Positions 1-10,557 are shown, numbered from the stretch's first letter. The stretch is DNA of 64,000 bases from Sinorhizobium kostiense (GCF_017874595.1 NZ_JAGILA010000006.1:248001-312000); one strand, 5' to 3'. Notes: a model not told the origin generated them from the sequence alone. Made by a program: numbers and translations.

Positions 1-25
1 AGGCGATCCAAGTCTCGAACGTCAT
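1..25 (-). CDS. N-terminus of a gene running off the left edge, possibly a LysE-family exporter
   Basis: Only eight codons are visible, reading MTFETWIA on the minus strand. An AGGAG ribosome binding site lies 7 bases before the ATG, which supports a real start. Many LysE/RhtB amino-acid exporters begin with a similar peptide (M-T-x-E-T-W-x-A), so that family is a guess from the N-terminus alone. The start is fairly likely; the identity is weak. Confidence 0.4.
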
Positions 26-394
26 GAGGAGTCTCCTGCCTAAAGATCAGGATAAATCCCTACCGAAACGCCTTTGTAAATAACCAATGTTCGGCGCGAG
101 GGTTTGCTGATCGGGCCTGGCGGATGGTCGCGCCTGCCTCTTGACTGCAAAACGGCTGGCCCGATCCGGCCGTATTCTTCAGCAAAGAGAGCTTGCCATA
201 GCAGCGGACCCATCAAATCCAAATTTTCCTTCCCGTACAGCCATGGGCCGGCAAGACCTTCTGGTGCGACCTCGCGGTTGCCTTTGTCTCAGCCGGTCCA
301 GCCTGAGGATGACGGTGTAGAGAGGGAAATGCCTCCGGGTCAAATGTGCGTGGCAGTGCGATTTGGAAAATCAGTTTATGCGTCCGAACGTCGA
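26..394. other. intergenic stretch without a recognised gene
   Basis: This stretch separates the minus-strand start at the left edge from the stop of the ABC ATPase gene. Short open frames occur on both strands, but none has a recognisable protein sequence together with a good ribosome binding site. It probably carries the promoter of the left-edge gene and the 3' end of the ABC transporter transcript. No clear terminator hairpin was seen. Confidence 0.4.
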
Positions 395-1156
395 TCAAAT
401 CTCATAGCTCATCGGCGCGCTCAGCGAAGCGATGAACCGTTTGGTGCGCTCTCGCTCCGGCGTCGAGAAAATCGTTTTCGGCGGACCGCTTTCGACCACG
501 ACGCCGCCGTCGAGGAAGATCACGTGATCGGCGACGCGGGAGGCAAGCCTGAGGTCGTGGGTCGCCATGATCATGGTCGTGCCCTCGCGGGCAAGCCGGC
601 TGAGGACCTCGACGACCTCTTCCGCCAGTTCCGGATCGAGCGCCGAGGTGGGCTCGTCGCAAAGCAGCACGCGCGGCGAAGGGGCGAGCGCCCTGGCGAT
701 CGCGACGCGCTGTTGCTGGCCGCCGGAGAGCGTTGCCGGCCAGGCGTCGGCCTTGTGGGCCATGCCGACCTTTTCCAGGAGTTCGAGCGCACGGGCGCGG
801 GCGCGGGCGGCCGGCCATTTGAGAACGGTGACGAGGCCCTCCATGACATTGCCGATCGCCGTCTGGTGCGGAAAGAGCTGGAAATTCTGGAACACCATGC
901 CGGTCTGGCGGCGGAGCTTCTGGATTGCCTGCCAACCGACCTTGCGGTCGGGCGTAAATTCCAGCCGCTCGTCGCCGAGGCGGATCGTGCCGCTGGTCGG
1001 GATTTCCAGTAGGTTGACGCAGCGCAACAGCGTGCTCTTGCCTCCGCCGGAGGGGCCGACGAGCGCCGAGACGGTGCCTTCCGCGAGCGTTATGCTGATG
1101 TCGTTGAGTACCGTATGGGTACCGAAGCGCTTTACGATATGTGACAGCTCGATCAT
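395..1156 (-). CDS. amino-acid ABC transporter ATP-binding protein
   Basis: The 253-residue product is a cytoplasmic ATPase of the polar amino-acid uptake type (GlnQ/HisP family), which would power import through the permease encoded just upstream. Visible motifs are a Walker A (GPSGGGKST) near residue 35, the LSGGQQQR signature, Walker B ending in CDEPTSALD and the switch histidine in ATHD. I chose the ATG that overlaps the permease stop by four bases (ATGA); the frame stays open much further upstream, but that part has unrelated composition. No binding-protein gene is adjacent, so the substrate is unknown and the binding protein must be encoded elsewhere or left of the window. Confidence 0.88.
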   Translation of the reverse strand: MIELSHIVKRFGTHTVLNDISITLAEGTVSALVGPSGGGKSTLLRCVNLLEIPTSGTIRLGDERLEFTPDRKVGWQAIQKLRRQTGMVFQNFQLFPHQTAIGNVMEGLVTVLKWPAARARARALELLEKVGMAHKADAWPATLSGGQQQRVAIARALAPSPRVLLCDEPTSALDPELAEEVVEVLSRLAREGTTMIMATHDLRLASRVADHVIFLDGGVVVESGPPKTIFSTPERERTKRFIASLSAPMSYEI

Positions 1157-1848
1157 GCGCGCGCCTCCAGGAAGCCGCCGTAGCGGGCGAAGCGGCTCTC
1201 CAGCTTCACCTGCAGGGCCGAAAGCACCGAACTCATGGCAAGATAGATCAGGGCCGCCTCGATGTAGAGGATCAACGGCTCGTAGGTGGTGGCGACGATG
1301 CGCTGTGCCGTCTGGAACAGTTCGGGCACGGTGATCGCAGCGGCGAGCGAGGTGTCCTTGACGAGCGAGATGAAGGTATTGGACAGCGGCGGAACGGCGA
1401 CGCGGCCGGCCTGCGGCAGGATGGTACGTCGCATCGCCTGGGGCCAGCTCATGCCGATCGAATAGGCCGCCTCCCATTGGCCGCGCGGGACCGACGAGAT
1501 CACCGCCCGAATGATCTCGGACGAATAGGCGCCGATATTCAGGGTGAAGCCGATCAGCGCGGCCGGAAAAGCGTCGAGCAGGATGCCAAGGCTTGGCAGG
1601 CCGTAGAAGATGACGAAAAGCTGGACGAGCAGCGGGGTGCCGCGGATCACCCAGACATAAAGGCGGGCAATGGCCACGAGCGGCGCCGGAGCGAAAAGCC
1701 GGACAATCGCAGTTACAAGGCCGAGCAGGAGCCCAAGGGTGAAGGAAAGCAGTGTCAGAGGAACCGTGAAGGTCAGCCCCGCGAGAAGCAGGGCCGGCAG
1801 CGAGTCCACCATCAATTGGAGCCAATGGGGCAATGGAGAGCCTTTCAA
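1153..1848 (-). CDS. amino-acid ABC transporter permease
   Basis: This is a 231-residue inner-membrane permease of the His/Glu/Gln/Arg/opine family. Hydrophobic stretches start near residue 19, and the cytoplasmic loop that docks on the ATPase is visible around GMSWPQAMRRTILPQA. Its stop overlaps the ATPase start by four bases, so the two are translationally coupled. It lies 113 bases downstream of holA on the same strand and may have its own promoter. It could belong to a transporter with one or two permeases; only one is visible here. Confidence 0.85.
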   Translation of the reverse strand: MKGSPLPHWLQLMVDSLPALLLAGLTFTVPLTLLSFTLGLLLGLVTAIVRLFAPAPLVAIARLYVWVIRGTPLLVQLFVIFYGLPSLGILLDAFPAALIGFTLNIGAYSSEIIRAVISSVPRGQWEAAYSIGMSWPQAMRRTILPQAGRVAVPPLSNTFISLVKDTSLAAAITVPELFQTAQRIVATTYEPLILYIEAALIYLAMSSVLSALQVKLESRFARYGGFLEARA

Positions 1849-1961
1849 GACGTGCGATCCGCCGCCTGTGCCGGAACGGATGGCAATTCATAGTGCAGGA
1901 TGGGGAGAGCTGTGAAGCCCGCATCCTATGCAACTGTCCAGTACCTGCCCTGAGCGTAGCC

Positions 1962-2996
1962 TCAGCGCCTGGCAGACTGAATCGCGATCGCCAGCAGACA
2001 TTGCAGAACCAGGCTCTCCTCGAGCGATTGCCGGCTGCGGCTCTGGTAGACGGTTGCCTGCAACCGGCTCAGTTCGCGCCGGATGGCGGGAGACGTCCAA
2101 TGGCGGAGGGCCGCCTCGACGATCGGCTTGCGGCGGAAATGCAAGCCGCGACCGAGGCTTGCCACCACCTGGCTTGCAGACTGGCGGCTGGCGTCCATCT
2201 CGGCTCGCATGACGTCGAGCTGCTGAAACTGCCTGAGGCAGGCCTGAAGCACCAGGAAGGGGGGCGTTTTCGACGTTGAGATCTTCTTCATCGCGTGCAT
2301 GAGCGCGTCCACATCGCCCCCAAGAACCGCATCCACGGCATCGTCGACGGAAATGGCGCTGGCGTCCCCGACGATCGCAAGGACATCCTCCTCATCGACG
2401 ATCGCCGTGCCGCGGCAATAAAGCGCAAGCTTCCTGATCTCGTTGCGCGAGGCGATGCGGTCGCCGCCGAGAACCTCGAGCAGCCGCTCGCGCGCGGCCG
2501 GGCTGATTCTGAGGCCAAATTCCGAAAGCTCCTTGTCGATGAGAGCATGCAAGCTTCGAGCGTCATCGCTGTAGCAGGCGATGGATGCCACGGTGCGGGC
2601 GGGCTCCGCCACCTTTCGAAGCGCCGCCCCCTTCTTGAGATCACCGGCCTCGATGATCAGGTGACTGCTCGCCGGCGGCTCGGCTGCGAGAAGCTGCAGG
2701 GCTTCGCTGAGTCCCTTCTCCGCGGCTGCACCGCGAACCCATACCAGCTTTTCGCCGCCGAAGAGGCCGATGGCATTGACCTCGTCGAGCAAACGACCTG
2801 CGCCCTGCTGCAACTCGCTTGCATCGAGCTTGACGACGGCGAACGGGTCGTCAAGCGGCAGCCCGAGGGAACTGGCGAGCTCGGCCGCCCTTTCGGAAAC
2901 GAGGCCGCGATCGGGACCGTAGACGAGGAAAAGCCGATAATGCGCTGCCGATTTCCGCAGGAAGCTGTCGAATTCGTGCGACTTGACCTCGCTCAT
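1962..2996 (-). CDS. holA: DNA polymerase III subunit delta
   Basis: The 344-residue product matches the delta subunit of the clamp loader, which opens the beta sliding clamp during chromosome replication. The opening MSEVKSHEFDSFL followed by YGPDRGLVSERA is typical of the alphaproteobacterial protein, where a degenerate nucleotide-binding fold replaces a true Walker A. Length is normal for the family. The gene starts 12 bases after the lptE stop, continuing leuS-lptE-holA on the minus strand. That order (leuS, lptE, holA) is widely conserved in Gram-negative bacteria and supports the call. Confidence 0.9.
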   Translation of the reverse strand: MSEVKSHEFDSFLRKSAAHYRLFLVYGPDRGLVSERAAELASSLGLPLDDPFAVVKLDASELQQGAGRLLDEVNAIGLFGGEKLVWVRGAAAEKGLSEALQLLAAEPPASSHLIIEAGDLKKGAALRKVAEPARTVASIACYSDDARSLHALIDKELSEFGLRISPAARERLLEVLGGDRIASRNEIRKLALYCRGTAIVDEEDVLAIVGDASAISVDDAVDAVLGGDVDALMHAMKKISTSKTPPFLVLQACLRQFQQLDVMRAEMDASRQSASQVVASLGRGLHFRRKPIVEAALRHWTSPAIRRELSRLQATVYQSRSRQSLEESLVLQCLLAIAIQSARR

Positions 2997-3008
2997 CCGA
3001 GCACCGGA

Positions 3009-3539
3009 TCAGCGGCCGAGTGCCGCCGCGATGTCAGCGCTGATGAGTTCCGAAAGCTCCCGAGCGGCCCGGTTCTCGCCATCGCGAATCGCGCGGATCT
3101 TCGCGAATTCCTGGTCGGGGAAGTCGACCAGCGCGACGGCCGAGCGATTGCCCGACTTGACCGTCTCCCCCGTAGCCGTCTTCGTCAGGTTGTAGTCCGC
3201 CTTGACGACGATGCGCCCGGCCCCTGCTCGGTCGCGCTCCTGGTCATAGAGCACGCCCATCGTCCGGTGCGCCACGTTGAGCGCCAGATGATATTGCGGA
3301 TTGACCGGTTCGCCTGCGCCGCCGGAAGTGAGAAAGATCAGCGCGTTTCGCACTTCCTGCTCGACGCGGTCATCGGCGTCGGAAATCTCGATCGAAGCGA
3401 GCGAGGCAGCCGTTGCGCCTGTCGAACCTTCCGAATAAAGCGGCCGCACTTGGCAGCCGGCGAGCGTTGCCAATAGCAGCGCACCGGCCAGCAAGCCGAG
3501 GGACCGGAAACGGTAGCCAGATTCATCAGACAACGACAT
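3009..3539 (-). CDS. lptE: LPS assembly lipoprotein LptE
   Basis: This 176-residue lipoprotein is predicted to plug the LptD outer-membrane channel and help deliver lipopolysaccharide to the surface. A hydrophobic signal segment ends in the lipobox LAGC, so Cys29 would be lipidated; the mature part begins QVRPLY, as is common in this family. I chose the ATG that overlaps the leuS stop by 14 bases; an upstream in-frame ATG would place over 30 arginine-rich residues before the signal peptide. The location between leuS and holA is the usual one for lptE. Sequence conservation in this family is low, so position and lipobox carry much of the weight. Confidence 0.85.
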   Translation of the reverse strand: MSLSDESGYRFRSLGLLAGALLLATLAGCQVRPLYSEGSTGATAASLASIEISDADDRVEQEVRNALIFLTSGGAGEPVNPQYHLALNVAHRTMGVLYDQERDRAGAGRIVVKADYNLTKTATGETVKSGNRSAVALVDFPDQEFAKIRAIRDGENRAARELSELISADIAAALGR

Positions 3540-6156
3540 TGACGATCCTTTGCGGCACGACGATGATCTTCTTGGGACTGCCGCCGCCGAGCGCCGTCTT
3601 GACGGCGTCGAGGGCGAGCACGGCGTGTTCGATCGCACTCTGATCCGCGTCGCGCGCGATTGTCAAATCGGCCCGCTTCTTGCCGTTGATCTGCACCGGC
3701 AGGGTGATTTCGTTCTCCACCACCAGGGCCGGATCGAAGCTCGGCCAGGGCCGCTCGGCAATCAGGCCTTCGCCGCCGATCTCCCGCCAGCACTCTTCCG
3801 AAAGATGCGGCATCATCGGCGCGATCAGGTTGATCAGGATCGCGGTCGCATCCTTGACGGCCGCGGTCAGGCCGGGCTCGGCCTTAGCGCTGGCTACCTG
3901 CGTCAGCGGCGCCGCCAGGACGTTCACCAGCTCGTAGATCCGTGCCACGGCCTTGTTGAAGGCGAGCTTGTCGTAGTCTGCCTCGACAGCCTTGAGCGTA
4001 CGGTGCGCGGCCTGCGAGATAGCAAGGCCTTCGCCTTCCTTCGCCGGCAAAGCATCAACCTTGCGCAGTTCCGCGGCGGCCTCGGCGACCAGTCTCCAAA
4101 CGCGCTGGACGAACCGGTGGGCGCCCTCGACGCCGGCCTCGGACCAGATGACGTCACGGTCCGGCGGCGAATCGGAAAGCACGAAGAAGCGAGCCGTATC
4201 GGCGCCATAGGAGCCGATGATGTCATCCGGGTCGACGACGTTCTTCTTCGACTTCGACATCTTCTCGATCGAGCCGATGGCGATCTCTTCGTCGGTTTCG
4301 ATCAGCACCGCCCGCCGTCTTCCGTCGACTTCCTCGATGCGGACCTCGGCGGGGGTGATCCATTCCCGCTGCGCGCCCTCGCCGCGGCTATAGGTCTCGT
4401 GCACGACCATGCCCTGCGTGAAGAGCCCCTTGAACGGCTCGTCGATCGTCACATGACCGGCCGCCTTCATCGCGCGGGTGAAGAACCGCGAATAGAGGAG
4501 GTGCAGGATCGCATGCTCGATCCCGCCGATATACTGGTCGACCGGCAGCCAGTGGTTCGCGGCCTTGGGATCGGTCGGCTTGTCCTCCCAGGGGGCGGTG
4601 AAGCGGGCGAAATACCAGGAGGAGTCGACGAAAGTATCCATCGTGTCGGTTTCCCGGCGCGCGTCCTTGCCGCATTCCGGGCAGGCGACGTGGCGCCAGG
4701 TCGGATGCCGGTCGAGCGGATTGCCGGGCTTGTCGAAGGTGACGTCCGACGGCAGCGACACCGGCAAGTCCGCCTTCGGCACCGGCACGACGCCGCAATC
4801 ATCGCAATGGATCACCGGGATCGGGCAGCCCCAGTAGCGCTGACGGGAGATGCCCCAGTCGCGCAGGCGGAAATTGACCTTGCGCTCGGCCCGTGGTTCG
4901 CCGTTCAGTGTCTCCTTCTCGAGCTTCGAGGCAATGGCCTCGAAGGCCTCGTCCGTCGAAAGTCCGTCGAGGAAGCGCGAGTTGATCATCACGCCGTCGC
5001 CAACATAGGCTTCGTCGCCGATCGTGAAGGTGGCGGCATCGGCATCCTTCGGCATCACCACCGGCACCACCGGCAGTCCGTATTTGCGGGCGAAATCGAG
5101 GTCGCGCTGGTCGCCGGACGGGCAGCCGAAGATCGCGCCGGTGCCGTACTCCATCAGCACGAAATTGGCGACATAGACCGGCAGCTCCCAGCTCGGGTCG
5201 AGCGGGTGCTTGGCGCGGATCCCGGTATCGATACCCTTTTTCTCGGCCGTCTCGAGGGCGGCAAGCGATGTTCCGGCGCGGCGGCATTCTTCGCAGAAAG
5301 CCTGGATTTCGGCACTCTTGGCGGCCGCTTCCTTTGCCAGCGGGTGGTCGGCGGAAATCGCCAGGAACGAGGCGCCGAAAAGCGTGTCGGGACGGGTCGT
5401 GTAGACGGTCAGTTCCGTCATGTCGCCGGGAACGGTGGCCGGGTCGAGTTCCCATCTGAGCGACAGGCCCTCGGATCGGCCGATCCAGTTCTTCTGCATC
5501 AGCCGCACCTTTTCCGGCCACTGGTCCAGCTTGTCGAGCGCGTCGAGCAGCTCCTGGCTGAAATCGGTGATGCGGAAGAACCATTGCGTCAGCTCGCGCT
5601 GCTCGACAAGCGCGCCCGAGCGCCACCCGCGCCCGTCAATCACTTGCTCGTTGGCGAGCACGGTATTGTCGACCGGGTCCCAGTTGACCTTCGACTGCTT
5701 GCGGTAGACCAGGCCCTTTTCCAGGAAATCGAGGAAGAGGTACTGCTGGCGCTGGTAATAGGCCGGGTCGCAGGTCGCGAATTCCCGGCTCCAGTCGAGC
5801 GAGAGGCCCATCACCCTCAGCTGTGCCTTCATCGAGGCGATGTTCTGGTAGGTCCAGCCGGCTGGATGCACGCCGCGTTCCATGGCGGCGTTTTCCGCCG
5901 GCATGCCGAAGGCATCCCAACCCATCGGGTGCAGCACGTTGAAGCCACGGGCACGCTTGTAGCGAGCAACGACGTCGCCCATCGTATAGTTGCGCACATG
6001 TCCCATGTGGATCCGCCCGGACGGATAGGGAAACATCTCCAGCACGTAGTATTTTTCGCGCGGATCGTCGTTCTCGGTCTCGAAGACCTTGCGTGTCTCC
6101 CATTCCTGCTGCCAGCGCGGCTCGGCATCACGCGGATTATATCGTTCGGTCGCCAT
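3526..6156 (-). CDS. leuS: leucyl-tRNA synthetase
   Basis: An 876-residue class I aminoacyl-tRNA synthetase that charges tRNA-Leu in the cytoplasm. The HIGH signature reads HMGH at residues 50-53 within [11 protein letters not shown], and the KMSKS loop is seen intact ([13 protein letters not shown]). Between them lie the editing insertion and a zinc-ribbon-like segment with CDDCG and CPECG. The start is the ATG giving [10 protein letters not shown], the usual LeuS opening; the frame is open for another 50 codons upstream without a better site. It heads the leuS-lptE-holA unit and diverges from yggS. Confidence 0.97.
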   Translation of the reverse strand: MATERYNPRDAEPRWQQEWETRKVFETENDDPREKYYVLEMFPYPSGRIHMGHVRNYTMGDVVARYKRARGFNVLHPMGWDAFGMPAENAAMERGVHPAGWTYQNIASMKAQLRVMGLSLDWSREFATCDPAYYQRQQYLFLDFLEKGLVYRKQSKVNWDPVDNTVLANEQVIDGRGWRSGALVEQRELTQWFFRITDFSQELLDALDKLDQWPEKVRLMQKNWIGRSEGLSLRWELDPATVPGDMTELTVYTTRPDTLFGASFLAISADHPLAKEAAAKSAEIQAFCEECRRAGTSLAALETAEKKGIDTGIRAKHPLDPSWELPVYVANFVLMEYGTGAIFGCPSGDQRDLDFARKYGLPVVPVVMPKDADAATFTIGDEAYVGDGVMINSRFLDGLSTDEAFEAIASKLEKETLNGEPRAERKVNFRLRDWGISRQRYWGCPIPVIHCDDCGVVPVPKADLPVSLPSDVTFDKPGNPLDRHPTWRHVACPECGKDARRETDTMDTFVDSSWYFARFTAPWEDKPTDPKAANHWLPVDQYIGGIEHAILHLLYSRFFTRAMKAAGHVTIDEPFKGLFTQGMVVHETYSRGEGAQREWITPAEVRIEEVDGRRRAVLIETDEEIAIGSIEKMSKSKKNVVDPDDIIGSYGADTARFFVLSDSPPDRDVIWSEAGVEGAHRFVQRVWRLVAEAAAELRKVDALPAKEGEGLAISQAAHRTLKAVEADYDKLAFNKAVARIYELVNVLAAPLTQVASAKAEPGLTAAVKDATAILINLIAPMMPHLSEECWREIGGEGLIAERPWPSFDPALVVENEITLPVQINGKKRADLTIARDADQSAIEHAVLALDAVKTALGGGSPKKIIVVPQRIVNVVV

Positions 6157-6361
6157 GATTTCTGTCGATGTTCCGGAAGTTTGCGGGGGGCTCGGCGCAC
6201 CCTCGTGATCGCTGGCGAGACCTTCACCACGAAACGGCTCAAGCGTCAAGTTTCGAAGGTTTTCCGGTACCGGTTTCCCGATCTGCGGGCTTGGCAAGCA
6301 CCGCAAGTTTCAATAATCCGCTGAAGCAGATGATCGACACATTTGGCCTTGGGAGCGAAGA

Positions 6362-7021
6362 ATGGAAGTGCAGGAACGGCTGAACGATGTCCTGGACCGG
6401 ATTCGCTTGGGCGAGAAGGCTGCGAACCGCGCGGAGCGCGCCGTTACTCTTGTCGCCGTTTCGAAGACATTCGATGCCGATGCGATTCGCCCCGTGATTG
6501 ATGCCGGTCAACGAGCCTTCGGTGAGAATCGCGTCCAGGAGGCTCAAGGCAAGTGGCCGGAGCTGAAACGTGAGACGCCGGATATCGAACTGCATCTGAT
6601 CGGCCCGCTGCAGTCGAACAAGGCTGCGGACGCTGTCGCGCTGTTCGATGTCATCGAGACGGTCGATCGGGAGAAGATCGCGCGCGTCATCGCCGGTGAA
6701 ATCGAGCGCCAGGGCCGCAGGCCCCGTCTCTATGTGCAGGTCAATACCGGCCTCGAACCGCAAAAGGCGGGCGTTAAACCGGAAGACACCGTTGCTTTCG
6801 TTGATTTCTGCCGCACGGAGCTCGGTCTTGTGATCGAGGGGCTGATGTGCATACCGCCGGTCGACGAAAATCCCGGGCCGCACTTCGCCCTGCTTGCAAA
6901 GATCGCCGGCCGGTGCGGGCTGGAAAAGCTTTCCATGGGAATGTCCGGCGATTTCGAGACGGCCATCGCCTTCGGCGCAACCAGCGTGCGCGTCGGGTCG
7001 GCGATCTTCGGCGCTCGCTGA
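6362..7021 (+). CDS. yggS: YggS/PLPBP-family pyridoxal-phosphate binding protein
   Basis: This 219-residue protein belongs to the PLP homeostasis family, which binds pyridoxal phosphate in a TIM-barrel resembling alanine racemase and buffers the cofactor. The PLP lysine is Lys35 in VAVSK, and the C-terminal phosphate-binding segment reads MGMSGDFETAIAFGATSVRVG. The family has no established catalytic reaction. The gene stands alone, divergent from leuS and convergent with trcR, with a shared hairpin terminator after it. A pyridoxal kinase gene lies elsewhere in the window, but the two are not linked. Confidence 0.92.
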   Translation: MEVQERLNDVLDRIRLGEKAANRAERAVTLVAVSKTFDADAIRPVIDAGQRAFGENRVQEAQGKWPELKRETPDIELHLIGPLQSNKAADAVALFDVIETVDREKIARVIAGEIERQGRRPRLYVQVNTGLEPQKAGVKPEDTVAFVDFCRTELGLVIEGLMCIPPVDENPGPHFALLAKIAGRCGLEKLSMGMSGDFETAIAFGATSVRVGSAIFGAR

Positions 7022-7068
7022 ACGGAAATTCCCTTCCTCCGAGTGCCTCCGCCCGTGTTCAGGCAAAC

Positions 7069-7098
7069 AAAAACCCGGATGCTTCGATCCGGGTTTTT
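7069..7098. terminator. bidirectional intrinsic terminator between yggS and trcR
   Basis: A perfect 12-bp stem (AAAAACCCGGAT pairing with ATCCGGGTTTTT) closes a 6-base loop. An A-run before and a T-run after the GC core make it work on both strands, which suits the convergent yggS and trcR genes. Confidence 0.9.
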
Positions 7099-7121
7099 GC
7101 GTCTCAGCGATGACGAAGCGA

Positions 7122-7820
7122 TCAGTATTCGTCGTCGTCCTCGTCCTTACGATCGGACTTCAGCGACTTCAGCTTCGCGAAGACGGCGTCGGCATCGATT
7201 TCCTTCTCTTCCTCGCGGCCGTAGTCGTAGCTAAGCCTTTCCGTCTCCTGCGCGGCTTCGAGCGTTGCACCTGCCTCGGTGGCGGACGGCAGCGGGCGGC
7301 CCTTGGAAGCGCGTTCGACTTCGAGATCGAGATCGATCTGAGAGCAAAGGCCGAGCGTCACCGGATCCATCGGCGTCAGGTTGGCTGAGTTCCAATGGGT
7401 GCGCTCGCGGATCTGCTCGATCGTCGTCTTCGTCGTGCCGACAAGCCGCGAAATCTGCGCGTCCTTCAGTTCCGGATGGTTGCGCACGAGCCAGAGAATG
7501 GCGTTTGGCCGGTCCTGGCGCTTGGAAACCGGCGTGTAGCGCGGCCCCTTGCGCTTCGAATCCGGGACACGAACCTTGGGTTCGGAAAGCTTGAGCTTGT
7601 GGTTCGGGTTTGCCTCGGCGCGGGCGATCTCGTCACGCGAAAGCTGACCGGTAGCAATCGGATCGAGACCCTTGATGCCCTGCGCCGATTCACCGTCGGC
7701 GATCGCTTTGACTTCGAGCGGGTGCAGCCTGCAGAACTGCGCGATCTGATCGAACGACAGAGCGGTGTTGTCAACGAGCCAGACGGCCGTCGCCTTGGGC
7801 ATAAGCAGTTGCTGAGCCAT
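7122..7820 (-). CDS. trcR: TrcR-type cell cycle transcriptional regulator (DUF1013)
   Basis: A 232-residue protein of the DUF1013 family, conserved in alphaproteobacteria and named TrcR in recent annotation for a role in cell-cycle-linked transcription. The N-terminal half contains a helix-turn-helix-like segment (LVDNTALSFDQIAQFCRLHPLEVKAI) and a second helical motif (DAQISRLVGTTKTTIEQI). The C-terminus is very acidic, ending DEDDDEY. Length is usual for the family. The start ATG gives MAQQLLMPKATAVWLVDNTAL, the normal family opening. It is a single gene, divergent from acs. Confidence 0.88.
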   Translation of the reverse strand: MAQQLLMPKATAVWLVDNTALSFDQIAQFCRLHPLEVKAIADGESAQGIKGLDPIATGQLSRDEIARAEANPNHKLKLSEPKVRVPDSKRKGPRYTPVSKRQDRPNAILWLVRNHPELKDAQISRLVGTTKTTIEQIRERTHWNSANLTPMDPVTLGLCSQIDLDLEVERASKGRPLPSATEAGATLEAAQETERLSYDYGREEEKEIDADAVFAKLKSLKSDRKDEDDDEY

Positions 7821-8098
7821 GGATATAGTCCTTTTGTCCGTCCGCGCCGGTGTCGCGGGCCGTGGAGTCTACCACTGATTTCCGGGAATTGAGCGTTCTA
7901 TATCGTTCTTGTCTCGAAATTGCAATTCTTCACTTCCGAATGTGCTTTTGTCTAATTGCGGCGTGCCTTTGACCTGCTATGAATCCCCTCAAGCGGGCGG
8001 TGAGGAGCGCCGCCCCGAAGCGGGAGAAGGCAAGGCATGCGGTTTTTCCGCGGAATTCCGCTTCGCGATACCATGAGATTATGCGCAGGGAGGAAAAT

Positions 8099-10048
8099 AT
8101 GTCCGTCAAGACCTATCCGGTCCTGGAGTCTGCCAAGAGCCAGACACTGCTCGACAATGAGACTTATCTGAAGTGGTATGAAGAGAGCGTCGCCGACCCT
8201 GCCGGTTTCTGGGGCAGGCACGGCAAGCGGATCGACTGGTTCGAGCCCTATACGAAAGTGAAGAATACATCTTTCGAGGGCGACGTCTCGATCAAGTGGT
8301 TCGAGGACGGGCTCACCAACGTCTCTTTCAATTGCATCGACCGTCACCTGAAAACGCATGGCGACAGGACAGCGATCATCTGGGAAGGGGACAATCCCTA
8401 TCTTGACAAGAAGATCACCTACAACGAGCTCTACGATCGGGTTTGCCGTCTTGCGAACGTCATGAAGAAGCATGGCGTGAAGAAAGGCGACCGGGTGACC
8501 ATCTACATGCCGATGATCCCGGAAGCGGCCTATGCGATGCTCGCCTGCGCGCGCATCGGCGCGATCCACTCTGTCGTTTTCGGCGGTTTCTCGCCCGAGG
8601 CTTTGGCCGGCCGCATCGTCGACTGCGAGTCCACTTTCGTCATCACCTGCGATGAGGGCGTGCGCGGCGGCAAGCCGGTGCCGCTCAAGGAGAATACCGA
8701 CACGGCGATCCACATCGCCGCCAAGCAGTACGTGATGGTCGAGAAGGTACTGGTCGTGCGTCGTACCGGCGGCAAGGTCGGCTGGGCACCCGGACGCGAT
8801 CTCTGGTACCATCAGGAAATCGCCACCGTCGAACCGGATTGCCCGCCGGAGAAGATGAGCGCGGAAGACCCGCTGTTTATCCTCTATACCTCGGGATCGA
8901 CCGGCAAACCGAAGGGTGTCCTGCACACGACCGGCGGTTACCTCGTCTATGCCTCGATGACGCATCAATATGTCTTCGACTATCACGACGGCGATGTCTA
9001 CTGGTGCACGGCGGATGTCGGCTGGGTGACCGGCCATTCCTATATCGTCTATGGGCCGCTCGCCAATGCCGCGACGACGCTGATGTTCGAAGGCGTTCCG
9101 AACTTTCCCGATGCCGGCCGCTTCTGGGAGGTCATCGACAAGCACAAAGTCAAAATCTTCTATACGGCCCCGACGGCGATCCGCTCGCTGATGGGCGCCG
9201 GCGACGATTTCGTCAAACGCTCCTCGCGTTCGTCGCTACGCCTGCTGGGCACGGTCGGCGAACCGATCAATCCGGAAGCCTGGGAATGGTATTATCACGT
9301 GGTCGGCGATGAGCGCTGCCCGATCGTCGACACCTGGTGGCAGACGGAAACCGGCGGCGTCCTGATCACGCCGCTGCCGGGTGCGACGGAGCTCAAGCCC
9401 GGTTCGGCGACGCGGCCCTTCTTCGGCGTCCAGCCGCAGCTCGTCGACAATGAGGGCAATGTGCTCGAGGGGCCGGCTGACGGCAATCTCTGCATCACCG
9501 ACAGCTGGCCGGGGCAGATGCGCACCGTCTATGGCGATCACGAGCGCTTCGTGCAGACCTATTTCTCCACCTACAAGGGCAAATACTTCACCGGCGACGG
9601 CTGCCGCCGTGACGAGGATGGCTATTACTGGATCACCGGCCGCGTCGATGACGTGCTCAATGTTTCCGGCCACCGCCTCGGCACGGCGGAGGTCGAATCG
9701 GCTCTCGTTTCCCACCATCTCGTTTCCGAAGCCGCGGTGGTCGGCTATCCGCATTCGATCAAGGGGCAAGGCATCTATTGTTATGTCTCGCTGATGGCGG
9801 GCGAGGTCGGCAGCGACGAGCTGCGGCAGGAACTGGTCAAGCATGTGCGCTCGGAAATCGGACCGATCGCCACGCCGGACAAGATCCAGTTCGCCCCGGG
9901 CCTGCCGAAGACGCGCTCCGGCAAGATCATGCGGCGCATCTTGAGGAAGATTGCCGAGGACGATTTCGGCTCGCTCGGCGATACTTCGACGCTTGCCGAC
10001 CCGGCAGTGGTCGACGACCTGATCGCCAATCGCCAGAACCGCGGGTGA
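8099..10048 (+). CDS. acs: acetate--CoA ligase (acetyl-CoA synthetase)
   Basis: The 649-residue enzyme activates acetate with ATP and CoA to acetyl-CoA through an acetyl-adenylate. The adenylation signature [11 protein letters not shown] is intact, and the C-terminal lysine that is commonly acetylated for control sits in [13 protein letters not shown]. The start is the ATG after a GGGAGGAAAAT ribosome binding site; the frame is open 40 codons further upstream through a repeat-like GC-rich stretch that is probably untranslated. Length fits the family (about 650). Transcription is probably monocistronic, with a RIME-like repeat directly downstream. Confidence 0.95.
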   Translation: MSVKTYPVLESAKSQTLLDNETYLKWYEESVADPAGFWGRHGKRIDWFEPYTKVKNTSFEGDVSIKWFEDGLTNVSFNCIDRHLKTHGDRTAIIWEGDNPYLDKKITYNELYDRVCRLANVMKKHGVKKGDRVTIYMPMIPEAAYAMLACARIGAIHSVVFGGFSPEALAGRIVDCESTFVITCDEGVRGGKPVPLKENTDTAIHIAAKQYVMVEKVLVVRRTGGKVGWAPGRDLWYHQEIATVEPDCPPEKMSAEDPLFILYTSGSTGKPKGVLHTTGGYLVYASMTHQYVFDYHDGDVYWCTADVGWVTGHSYIVYGPLANAATTLMFEGVPNFPDAGRFWEVIDKHKVKIFYTAPTAIRSLMGAGDDFVKRSSRSSLRLLGTVGEPINPEAWEWYYHVVGDERCPIVDTWWQTETGGVLITPLPGATELKPGSATRPFFGVQPQLVDNEGNVLEGPADGNLCITDSWPGQMRTVYGDHERFVQTYFSTYKGKYFTGDGCRRDEDGYYWITGRVDDVLNVSGHRLGTAEVESALVSHHLVSEAAVVGYPHSIKGQGIYCYVSLMAGEVGSDELRQELVKHVRSEIGPIATPDKIQFAPGLPKTRSGKIMRRILRKIAEDDFGSLGDTSTLADPAVVDDLIANRQNRG

Positions 10049-10082
10049 GGAAAGCGAGCTGGCAGAGCGCAGCCTCGCGAAA

Positions 10083-10246
10083 GGCCCCTCATCCCGCTGC
10101 CGCAACCTTCTCCCCGCAAGCGGGGAGAAGGGACTCGCAGTGCTCGCCCGTGTCTTCTTAGCGGCTGCGGAGGGTGAAGCGGGCGCGCCTCGCCGCAACG
10201 ACTCCCCTCGCCCCGCTTGCGGGGAGAGGGCTAGGGTGAGGGGGCA
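10083..10246. repeat. RIME-like palindromic repeat (two halves)
   Basis: The stretch begins with GCCCCTCATCC and ends with the near-complement TGAGGGGGC. It contains two inner hairpins built on CTCCCCGCAAGCGGGGAG and GCCCCGCTTGCGGGG, about 70 bases apart. This is the architecture of rhizobial intergenic mosaic elements. It lies just after acs and opposes the stop of the small gene that follows, so it may act as a transcript end or stabiliser. No gene was recognised between the halves. Confidence 0.75.
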
Positions 10247-10362
10247 GTCTTGAATTTTCGCGGACGGATCCGGGGCGAATGCAGCCGGGCAATCAATCTC
10301 GCTTCAACACCCATCGATTCGCCCACGAAATGATCGCCAGACCTTTCGGGGCAAAGGCGTCT

Positions 10363-10557
10363 TTAGAAGTCGATCGCCCTACCCTTGATTTCCCAGTCCC
10401 CGAAGCGCGCCGGGTCTAGGCCGCCGCGGCCGCCCAATTCGGTCGGCATCTCCTTCGGTTCTGTGACCAGCCGTCTTTCCTCGGCTTCCTTCAGGGCGCG
10501 AAGGGCGGCAGGCGATAACCTGCGACGATCGGGAGCGTTGTCGTTGTCGTTCTGCAT
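10363..10557 (-). CDS. DUF1674 protein, SDHAF4-type succinate dehydrogenase assembly factor
   Basis: A 64-residue protein with the DUF1674 C-terminus GGRGGLDPARFGDWEIKGRAIDF. In eukaryotes the homologue SDHAF4 binds flavinylated SdhA and assists its assembly into complex II; the same role in bacteria is inferred from homology. The N-terminus is polar and short, without a signal peptide. It is a single gene, divergent from htpX, and ends beside the RIME-like repeat. Sequence match to the family is strong despite the small size. Confidence 0.85.
   Translation of the reverse strand: MQNDNDNAPDRRRLSPAALRALKEAEERRLVTEPKEMPTELGGRGGLDPARFGDWEIKGRAIDF

Noticed and set aside
104-1012. A 302-codon plus-strand frame over the left ABC ATPase gene
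   Set aside because: The ATPase on the other strand has every ABC motif; the plus-strand product has none.
3550-6324. A 924-codon open frame on the plus strand opposite leuS
   Set aside because: It mirrors the leuS codons, has no recognisable domain, and long antisense frames are common in GC-rich genes.
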